Shown in pieces: positions 1 to 5,671 of a DNA stretch of 10,741 bases. Under the pieces are notes generated by a model. It did not search any database and had not been told where the DNA came from. It saw only the letters and a list, made by a program, of their open reading frames with translations. The stretch lies in NCBI GenBank assembly GCA_947303145.1, contig CAMYXB010000025.1, forward strand, positions 1-10,741, in the 5' to 3' direction. The translations under genes and the position numbers were made by a program. Source of the stretch: an uncultured Clostridia bacterium (GTDB lineage Bacteria > Bacillota > Clostridia > Christensenellales > UBA1242). The first letter of the stretch is position 1; every line of letters begins with the position of its first letter.

Positions 1-1262
1 AGAATAATTATGACGAAGATGTCTGTGGTGGGGCTCTGGTCCACCATACCGATTATGGCTATGGCTATGACAGTAGTTATCACAAATATATCTCTGGCTT
101 CTTTGCCAAAAATGGTCTTGTATTTCATCACATAATATACTAGGGCAAGCGCACTCCCCACGAGGCCAGTAGAGGTGAGGTATTGGAGAATGGTGTTGTG
201 CGCCATAACCACAGTATCGGTCATAACTCCCGGGACAGGCTCGTCAAAAGATGTGAAGCCTATGCCAAAGATGGGATTTTCCTTGAATTTTTCAAAGCAC
301 CATGGCCACAGAACATCTCGTCCGTTAAATGATATACCCATGCTAATATATCTAGCCACGAGGTCATAGATCGGCCCCCACAATGCGATGCATAATGTTG
401 CTATGAGCAAGAGAAAAGAGACTGTGATTATGCCGAATATTTTCTTATTGTTAGATTTGACAAAGATATATATGTATCCCGCTAGTAGCAATATGGCGGA
501 TACTAGAGTGCATATTCTGGAATATGACAGGAATATCACCACAAAAAAACCAATGGCGCCAAGTGATAGCAGATAGTCGTGTTTTTTATTATTGAGTGCT
601 AGATAGAGCATAGAGAGCATGGAAATGATGAGATAAACCGCTGCTACATTGATATTCTGCACACCAATATTGACCAATCCTTTGCTAGATATTGAATCCC
701 AGAAATCTCCTGTCATAAGGTGAGCGATGATTAGTTGAAGGAAGATTTGCACGCCAGTTATAATGCTGTATTCGATAAACTTTTCTTTAAGATTTGCGGT
801 GAAATTGATAAAAATGAAATAAAACACATATGCGATAAACATTTGTCCCGCCACCGCTAGAGAGGAGAGAGGGTTGAAGTGCCCTATGGCGCCACCAATA
901 AAGACGGCAAATATAAGTAGCATAAAGGGATAGAACATAATTCCCTTTTGCGCCCTGCACTTCCTCACTGCCAGCATTTTGACCAAGAAATACACAAGTC
1001 CTGTGAGGAATATGCCTATGGCTATGCCATAATAGATGTATACAGACTCGTCCTTGAAACTATTGAGAAAAAAGGCGATATTAAGCGGGATAAATAGTGC
1101 ATTTATGGGACTATCACAGAGAATAAAGATGCACAGGAGATATGTAGCACATATTATGGCGAAGATGTGCCCAAGCCCTAGTATTTGAAAGACTATTCCA
1201 AGTGCAAAGATGATTAAAAGGGCATATCTGCCCTCGAGAAAATTTTTAATCTTTTGTATCAT
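1..1262 (-). CDS. O-antigen ligase/polymerase-family membrane protein (partial, C-terminus cut by window edge)
   Basis: The reverse strand stays open from an ATG at 1262-1260 to the window edge, giving 420 codons with no stop. The protein is very hydrophobic, with about ten likely membrane helices. It carries the hallmarks of the Wzy_C/WaaL superfamily (PF04932): a helix ending in SYSRI (about 246-250), an extracytoplasmic segment NGRDVLWPW (313-321) followed by ENPIFGIGFTSF (328-339), and AHNTILQYLTSTGLVG (354-369), which matches the family's His-Asn...Gly-Leu-x-Gly signature. Members polymerise glycan repeat units or ligate glycans to a lipid or protein acceptor on the outer face of the membrane. 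The start overlaps the end of the upstream glycosyltransferase gene by 17 bases, and AAAAGG (1271-1276) lies 8 bases before the ATG, so the two are probably translationally coupled. The superfamily is confident; polymerase versus ligase cannot be settled here. Confidence 0.85.
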   Translation of the reverse strand, partial: MIQKIKNFLEGRYALLIIFALGIVFQILGLGHIFAIICATYLLCIFILCDSPINALFIPLNIAFFLNSFKDESVYIYYGIAIGIFLTGLVYFLVKMLAVRKCRAQKGIMFYPFMLLIFAVFIGGAIGHFNPLSSLAVAGQMFIAYVFYFIFINFTANLKEKFIEYSIITGVQIFLQLIIAHLMTGDFWDSISSKGLVNIGVQNINVAAVYLIISMLSMLYLALNNKKHDYLLSLGAIGFFVVIFLSYSRICTLVSAILLLAGYIYIFVKSNNKKIFGIITVSFLLLIATLCIALWGPIYDLVARYISMGISFNGRDVLWPWCFEKFKENPIFGIGFTSFDEPVPGVMTDTVVMAHNTILQYLTSTGLVGSALALVYYVMKYKTIFGKEARDIFVITTVIAIAIIGMVDQSPTTDIFVIII

Positions 1263-2475
1263 TTTGTTTTCCTTTTAATACTCTCATGTAGTCGCTAGTA
1301 GCGATATTGACGCAATCGTCCCAAGTGAGATATAGAGTATCAAAGGCATTTTGACACACTTTTTTATACTCTTCCTCGTTGCTGAATATTTTCATCATCT
1401 TGTCCGCATAGGATTGTTCGTTGTTATCCGAGACATAGCCGTTAAAGTCTGGCGTGACTGTGTCTGCAGTGGTGGCACCCTCAAGGAAAAGTGTAGGTGT
1501 CATCTGGCTAGAAGCCTCTATCTGCACGAGAGAATTGCAGTCGTATAGCGAAGGGAAGAGGAATAGGTCTGCCATACGATAGAGCATGGCTGTCTTTTCT
1601 CTCTCCACTATCCTGCCAAGGAAGAGAACTCTGTCCTCTATCCCCAAATCCTTGCATAAGGCTTGCATATCCTCACTATCTGGGCCTGTGCCAGCGAAAA
1701 GCATCTTAAATTTGAAACCATTATCATACAATATTTTGAGTGACCTTATGATAAAGTCAATGTTTTTAAGCACTGTTATTCTGCCCATGAAGAAAAACAC
1801 CTTTTCGTCATCTTCTATGCCAAGTTCCATTTTATATTTTGCCACATCATCTAGGTTAGTATACAGATGCAAGTCTGTGCCATTGAGCCTAGTGAGAGGG
1901 AGTGATTTTGCTCCATATTCCTCATGATACATTCTGCCCACAGCGCCATTGACTGCCCAGCATTCATCACACTTATTGAATACCTTCATGATGCTTTTGA
2001 GGAGCATTTTGCTGATTAACTTGTTGTTATGCGTAGATTTCAAGAAATCTCTGTAATACTGGCTATGCATAGTGGCGATAAGGGGGATATTGTGCTTTTT
2101 GGCATACTTTGCACCCATTTTGCCCACACCGAACGGCGAGTGAATGTGCACTATGTCAAGGTCTGATGAAAAGACAGCTTTCTTAAACTTATGGCTCATG
2201 CTGGGTAGAGGCATATCGTAGTCTATGAAGGGAAGTTTGAAGATGGGACATCTCACTACTTTGTAAGGGAGAGTGCTGTCATCGAATGGCTTCCTACCTT
2301 TAGTAGTGAACACTGTGACGTCTGCCACTTGACACATTCTCCTAGCATAATTATCCACCACCATCACCACTCCGTCTATCATAGGGAAGAAAGTGTCGAT
2401 GAATAGTCCAATTCTTGGCTTTCTGCCAAGGAGGGAGGACAATTCTTCTATGTTTATATTGCTTTGCTCTGCCAT
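1246..2475 (-). CDS. Family 4 glycosyltransferase (GT-B fold)
   Basis: This 409-residue cytoplasmic protein has the usual GT4 length. The acceptor-side N-terminal Rossmann domain begins RIGLFIDTFFPMIDGV (21-36) and includes HIHSPFGVGKMGAKYAKKHNIP (110-131) and ATMHSQY (134-140). This pattern resembles glycolipid glucosyl- and mannosyltransferases. The donor-binding domain has GRITVLKNID (231-240), with the Arg and Lys that normally contact nucleotide-sugar phosphates, then AGTGPD (261-266), LGRI (286-289), and FPSLYDCNSLVQIEAS (307-322). The last is the family's acidic-x7-Glu motif, with Asp312 in place of the commoner first Glu. No membrane helix is seen. The start at 2475 is supported by GAGGTG (2481-2486), 5 bases upstream. 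With the overlapping O-antigen polymerase-type gene downstream, a role in a surface polysaccharide or glycolipid is likely. Sugar donor and acceptor cannot be read from the sequence. Confidence 0.93.
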   Translation of the reverse strand: MAEQSNINIEELSSLLGRKPRIGLFIDTFFPMIDGVVMVVDNYARRMCQVADVTVFTTKGRKPFDDSTLPYKVVRCPIFKLPFIDYDMPLPSMSHKFKKAVFSSDLDIVHIHSPFGVGKMGAKYAKKHNIPLIATMHSQYYRDFLKSTHNNKLISKMLLKSIMKVFNKCDECWAVNGAVGRMYHEEYGAKSLPLTRLNGTDLHLYTNLDDVAKYKMELGIEDDEKVFFFMGRITVLKNIDFIIRSLKILYDNGFKFKMLFAGTGPDSEDMQALCKDLGIEDRVLFLGRIVEREKTAMLYRMADLFLFPSLYDCNSLVQIEASSQMTPTLFLEGATTADTVTPDFNGYVSDNNEQSYADKMMKIFSNEEEYKKVCQNAFDTLYLTWDDCVNIATSDYMRVLKGKQNDTKD

Positions 2476-2490
2476 TTATTCACCTCTTTT

Positions 2491-2511
2491 GTTTATTTAT
2501 GATAAATAAAC
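2491..2511. promoter_or_regulatory. Perfect 10+1+10 palindrome, candidate operator
   Basis: Arm GTTTATTTAT (2491-2500), a single G (2501), and the exact reverse complement ATAAATAAAC (2502-2511). It touches the last bases of the minus-strand -10 box and covers the expected transcription start, ending just upstream of the ribosome binding site of the glycosyltransferase. The one-base centre makes a protein-binding dyad more plausible than an RNA hairpin, and no U-run follows it. A repressor site is an inference from position and symmetry. Confidence 0.5.
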
Positions 2512-2538
2512 TATATCATGTATTATGCAAAATTGCAA
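2510..2538 (-). promoter_or_regulatory. Promoter of the glycosyltransferase unit
   Basis: On the minus strand, -35 TTGCAA (2538-2533) is separated by 17 bases from -10 TATAGT (2515-2510). A TG one base before the -10 gives an extended -10. Transcription should begin near 2503, about 28 bases before the start codon. Confidence 0.7.
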
Positions 2539-2562
2539 TAAAGAATTAGGGAGACATATCAT
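2533..2562 (+). promoter_or_regulatory. Possible weak promoter of the small membrane protein gene
   Basis: TTGCAA (2533-2538), 18-base spacer, TATCAT (2557-2562). The hexamer TTGCAA is its own reverse complement, so it is also the -35 of the divergent glycosyltransferase promoter. The match is moderate and the spacing slightly long; no better plus-strand promoter was seen between the two genes. Confidence 0.35.
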
Positions 2563-2614
2563 AATCGCCTTAGTTGTAGCATAGATTTTATTAAAGACGA
2601 GGAGAGGAGAAGTT

Positions 2615-3001
2615 ATGGAGAAGGTAGCAGTGAAAAATAATATCATGCCATATATCAAGGGTGTAGCAGTGGGCACAGGGTTATCTGTGGTGGGAGTTTT
2701 GGCTTTGGCATTCATCTATAGGCTCACTGGCATAAGTGATGGAATGATAAGGATAATCAATCAGTTGCTGAAAGTAGCAAGTGTATTCTTCGGCACTCTT
2801 GTATGCGTGAGAGAGGACAGAAAAAAGGGACTCATGAAGGGTTCTATTGTAGGAATATGCTACACACTGGCTACATATATTGTTTTTTCCCTATTGTCAT
2901 CATCTATGGCTTTCAACTTAAGTTTCGTATTTGATTTGCTCTTTGGCGGAGTGATGGGAGCTATATGCGGAGTGCTGGCTATAAATATGTATAAAAAATA
3001 G
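2615..3001 (+). CDS. Small four-helix membrane protein, TIGR04086/YrzE-like (DUF3792)
   Basis: A 128-residue protein with four predicted membrane helices (about 13-35, 43-66, 76-96, 104-124). A basic loop, REDRKKGLMKG (66-76), leads into the third helix with the small-residue pattern KGSIVGICYTLATYIVFS (75-92). Length, topology, and the Lys-Gly-rich entry to helix 3 fit the uncharacterised TIGR04086 / DUF3792 family (YrzE in Bacillus subtilis). As I recall, that family often lies close to yajC and secDF in Bacillota, and here it directly precedes secD. The start has a very purine-rich ribosome binding region, GAGGAGAGGAG (2599-2609), 5 bases from the ATG. A terminator follows, so it is probably transcribed alone. 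Function is unknown. The family assignment rests on pattern and context rather than a diagnostic motif. Confidence 0.72.
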   Translation: MEKVAVKNNIMPYIKGVAVGTGLSVVGVLALAFIYRLTGISDGMIRIINQLLKVASVFFGTLVCVREDRKKGLMKGSIVGICYTLATYIVFSLLSSSMAFNLSFVFDLLFGGVMGAICGVLAINMYKK

Positions 3002-3024
3002 TAATTCAATATATAAAATATACT

Positions 3025-3072
3025 GAAAGTGGCAATAATCATTCACTATGAGGGGCCACTTTTATTTTTTTT
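3025..3072 (+). terminator. Rho-independent terminator after the small membrane protein gene
   Basis: Stem AAAGTGGC (3026-3033) pairs with GCCACTTT (3055-3062). The loop is long, 21 bases, and contains a short CAT/ATG inner pairing. A T-rich tract broken by one A runs to 3072. The long loop is less typical, but stem and T-run are clear. Confidence 0.75.
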
Positions 3073-3105
3073 GTGCATATTGAGTGTTTATTCATAAATT
3101 AGTTG

Positions 3106-3134
3106 TTGACTAAAAATTTATTTTTTTGTATACT
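3106..3134 (+). promoter_or_regulatory. secDF promoter
   Basis: -35 TTGACT (3106-3111), 17-base T-rich spacer, -10 TATACT (3129-3134). Each hexamer is one base from consensus and the spacing is ideal. Transcription should begin near 3141, giving a leader of about 28 bases with AAAGGAG at 3148-3154. Confidence 0.85.
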
Positions 3135-3168
3135 CTATGGCATACGGAAAGGAGAAACTTGCTTAATT

Positions 3169-4530
3169 ATGACCAAAACTAGATCTCGTGTTAAAATTAT
3201 TCTAGTTGCGATTTTAATCGCACTAGGTCTTTTCTTGACTTTTGGGAGTTTCGTTATCCCTACTACCAACACCACTTATAGAGGATTTTTCAACGCAATC
3301 AACTATGGCTATGATATAGGTGGCGGGAGATTGTCTGTGTATGAGGTGTCTAGCGAAAATCCAGATTCTGCCCTTGGCAATCTAAGTGGCAAAATAGACA
3401 GAATAGTGGGAGACTACCAAGTTTTCTTTAGCGACAAAGGGCTCAATGTCACTCGTCAAGAAGATACTATAAGGATAGAGGTGTCGTCTTTTGACAATTC
3501 CAATATAGCCAACACATTCTCAAGATCGGGCTTTTCTGTAGACTTGTTCGATATTATCGGTAGCAGTGAGGGCATACAATTCACCAAGCAGAGCAGTTTC
3601 GACAGCGTGGAAGATGATGCACTTGATGGCACATATATCACTGGGTGCAATATGCTTTCATCTCAAGTGGGCGCTGATGGCACTGTGTATTATCCTATAG
3701 AGATAACATTTAACCAAGAAGGACAGGAGAGGTTTAGAGAGCTTACTCGTGAGATAGCCTCGTCTGATACTGACAAACTATATATTTATGTCAATGGACA
3801 GAACTATACATCAAGTGGAATGGATATCACTAGTGTTATGTCATCTCTCACTCTGCCAGTCACTAGCCAAAGCACAGCAGAGGCATTGAGATTGCAGATA
3901 CTCGCTCTAGCTAAGCCTCTTCTTCTTGAGAAGGTGGTGGACAGCACCATATCTGCTTCTCTTAATTCTTCCGCTTCCACAGTTTTTGGCAATGCAAGAC
4001 AGATGCTTATATTGGCACTTAGCCTTGTTATAATAGCCACTATCACTTTCTTTATCGTAAAATACAGAATGTTAGGACTATTCGCCACATTGGCTCTAGG
4101 TGCCTTCATGGTGGTGTATTCATTCCTACTTCAGTCCATTCCACTCATCTTGATTGATGTTAATGGACTTATTGGGGTGCTCATCACTTATGCACTGCTT
4201 GTCATATCTATGGTGAGCATATTCGAGAAAGTGAGAGAGGAATACAGTCTTGGCAAGAAGATACCCAACTCTGTCACATCTGCATTTAAGAAGAATGTTC
4301 TGCCTTGTCTTGAGAGATTCGCCATTCTTGCCATAATGTGCATCATAGTTTTCTTGACAGGTATCATGGGACTTAGGTATATGTCATTTGCACTGCTTGT
4401 GGGATTGTTCGTGGACTACTTTGTTCTGTTCGTTGTCCTCAGAGGACTATGCTCACTCTATCTGCCTATCAATTCCACCAAGAGAGCATATTACAACTTA
4501 GAGAAAAGGGAGGCCAGAGACAATGACTAA
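3169..4530 (+). CDS. secD: Protein translocase subunit SecD (divergent)
   Basis: With this start the protein has 453 residues. It has one N-terminal helix (about 9-31), a large extracytoplasmic domain, and five more helices (about 278-298, 301-324, 327-351, 381-402, 405-432), which is SecD topology. YGYDIGGGRLSVYEV (46-60) corresponds to the family's GLDLxGG motif. IFEKVREEY (351-359) corresponds to the FERIREE end of helix 4. SecD with SecF uses ion-motive force to complete export after SecA. The ATG at 3169 is chosen because an upstream in-frame TTG (3103) overlaps the -35 box and would lie outside the transcript; the SD lies 14 bases before the ATG, which is long. Oddity: the normally invariant Asp of the helix-4 motif (GMAVDANV) aligns with Ile346, and the following Asn with Met348. 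Identity is supported by topology, motif 1, and the overlapping secF. Confidence 0.9.
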   Translation: MTKTRSRVKIILVAILIALGLFLTFGSFVIPTTNTTYRGFFNAINYGYDIGGGRLSVYEVSSENPDSALGNLSGKIDRIVGDYQVFFSDKGLNVTRQEDTIRIEVSSFDNSNIANTFSRSGFSVDLFDIIGSSEGIQFTKQSSFDSVEDDALDGTYITGCNMLSSQVGADGTVYYPIEITFNQEGQERFRELTREIASSDTDKLYIYVNGQNYTSSGMDITSVMSSLTLPVTSQSTAEALRLQILALAKPLLLEKVVDSTISASLNSSASTVFGNARQMLILALSLVIIATITFFIVKYRMLGLFATLALGAFMVVYSFLLQSIPLILIDVNGLIGVLITYALLVISMVSIFEKVREEYSLGKKIPNSVTSAFKKNVLPCLERFAILAIMCIIVFLTGIMGLRYMSFALLVGLFVDYFVLFVVLRGLCSLYLPINSTKRAYYNLEKREARDND

Positions 4531-5566
4531 CAAGAAAGCAGATTATTTAAGGTTCTTCAAGCCTTGCATGATAGCAGTGGGCATAGTGCTCTTAATATCT
4601 ATTATACTCACAGCTATTTTTGGATTTAACAAAAGTGTCGATTTCGTTGGCGGAACACAACTAGTGGTGGGTTTTGATTATGCCAAACCTGACATAGACA
4701 TAGAGAGGGAGGAAGATTTCCTCACAGCATCAAGAGCAGTGGACAAGATATTACTTGACAATGGTGCTAGAGTGCAGTCTTTCCAAGTTCAAGGTGAATA
4801 TGGCACCAAGTCATTCGTAGTGACCATCTATGATACAAAGGTAGAAAAAGTCAACAATATTAGAGTGGATATTAACAAGAGATTTAATAATTCTGCCGAA
4901 TTCCACGCTCTAGTCGAAGCAGGCAGGGAAGAAGAAATCATCGGAAAAAGCACCGATTTGACACTCAAGACTTCTCGTATAGACGGCTATATATCCAGTC
5001 ATGCCCTCTTACTCACCATATCCAGCGTCATTTTTGCATTAGTTCTCACTATGCTATATAGTTTCTTTAGACTACGCATGGCAGGTGGACTCACTGTGGT
5101 GTTTGGCGCGATAATAGACGTTCTTTTAACACTTGCATTCATTTCTCTTGCTAGAATCCAAATATCCTCATACATCTTTGCAGCAACGGCATCTATTGCC
5201 TTTATCAGTGTATTCGCATCATCTAGCTTGCTGTTTAGGATAAAGGAGCTTTCACGAGACATCAAGTATTCCTCTTATACCAATTATGACCTTGCCAATC
5301 TCGCTGTAGATAAAGAGTGGCATAAGAATCTCATGCTGTATATCATAGGTTTCATCATGATAGCAGTGGTGGGACTGGTGTCAATGAGCTTGCTTCATCT
5401 ATCTCTTGTCATACTAGCAGGACTTGCGGTGGTCATGGGTACGCACGTATTCCTTACCCCAGCATTCTGGGCACTCATCAACAAGACTAGAGAGAAAGTG
5501 GTGACAGTGCAGACGGAAGAGAGCAGGACGGACAAGTCCGCCGAAGTCATAGAAATAGCAGAATAA
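4523..5566 (+). CDS. secF: Protein translocase subunit SecF (divergent)
   Basis: A 347-residue protein with N-terminal helix 16-34, then the SecF signature VDFVGGTQL (39-47), an extracytoplasmic domain (about 48-155), and five further helices (about 160-181, 187-209, 213-236, 268-289, 291-315). It forms the translocase accessory complex with SecD. The start overlaps the end of secD by 8 bases, and GGGAGG (4508-4513) sits 9 bases upstream, so translation is probably coupled. Asp199 in AIIDVLLT matches the conserved HDVxxT Asp, and Arg239 in FRIKE matches the Arg of the DRIRE motif. In between, the usual SLNDTIVVFDRIRE motif reads SVFASSSLLFRIKE (229-242), so Asn-Asp became Phe231-Ala232 and the later Asp became Phe238. 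The C-terminal tail (321-347) is charged and poorly conserved-looking. Confidence 0.92.
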   Translation: MTNKKADYLRFFKPCMIAVGIVLLISIILTAIFGFNKSVDFVGGTQLVVGFDYAKPDIDIEREEDFLTASRAVDKILLDNGARVQSFQVQGEYGTKSFVVTIYDTKVEKVNNIRVDINKRFNNSAEFHALVEAGREEEIIGKSTDLTLKTSRIDGYISSHALLLTISSVIFALVLTMLYSFFRLRMAGGLTVVFGAIIDVLLTLAFISLARIQISSYIFAATASIAFISVFASSSLLFRIKELSRDIKYSSYTNYDLANLAVDKEWHKNLMLYIIGFIMIAVVGLVSMSLLHLSLVILAGLAVVMGTHVFLTPAFWALINKTREKVVTVQTEESRTDKSAEVIEIAE

Positions 5567-5576
5567 TATGATAGAG

Positions 5577-5610
5577 AAAATCACTTCAAAATATGAGGTG
5601 ATTTTTTTAT
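5577..5610 (+). terminator. Rho-independent terminator after secF
   Basis: Stem AAAATCACTTCA (5577-5588) pairs with TGAGGTGATTTT (5594-5605), 12 pairs including one G-U, with a 5-base loop AAATA. The T-run extends to 5608. It begins 10 bases after the secF stop codon. Confidence 0.88.
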
Positions 5611-5611
5611 T

Positions 5612-5639
5612 TTGCTTTGAGAGAATTTTGTGCTATAAT
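5612..5639 (+). promoter_or_regulatory. recJ promoter (extended -10)
   Basis: TGCTATAAT (5631-5639) is a perfect extended -10. The -35 is TTGCTT (5612-5617) with a 16-base spacer. Transcription should begin near 5646, about 26 bases before the recJ start. It directly follows the secF terminator, so recJ is separately transcribed from secDF. Confidence 0.78.
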
Positions 5640-5671
5640 TTGACCATAAAAGATATAATGAGGATAACATA

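Noticed and set aside
175..576. Two short plus-strand open frames (64 and 62 codons)
   Set aside because: They lie opposite the open minus-strand frame of the polysaccharide polymerase-type gene and show no family pattern.
1586..1927. 113-codon plus-strand open frame
   Set aside because: Antisense to the well-supported glycosyltransferase; serine- and leucine-rich composition typical of a shadow frame.
5640..5659. Second recJ promoter, TTGACC with TATAAT at 5654-5659
   Set aside because: The spacer would be only 8 bases and the -10 would abut the ribosome binding site; the extended -10 at 5631-5639 is far better.
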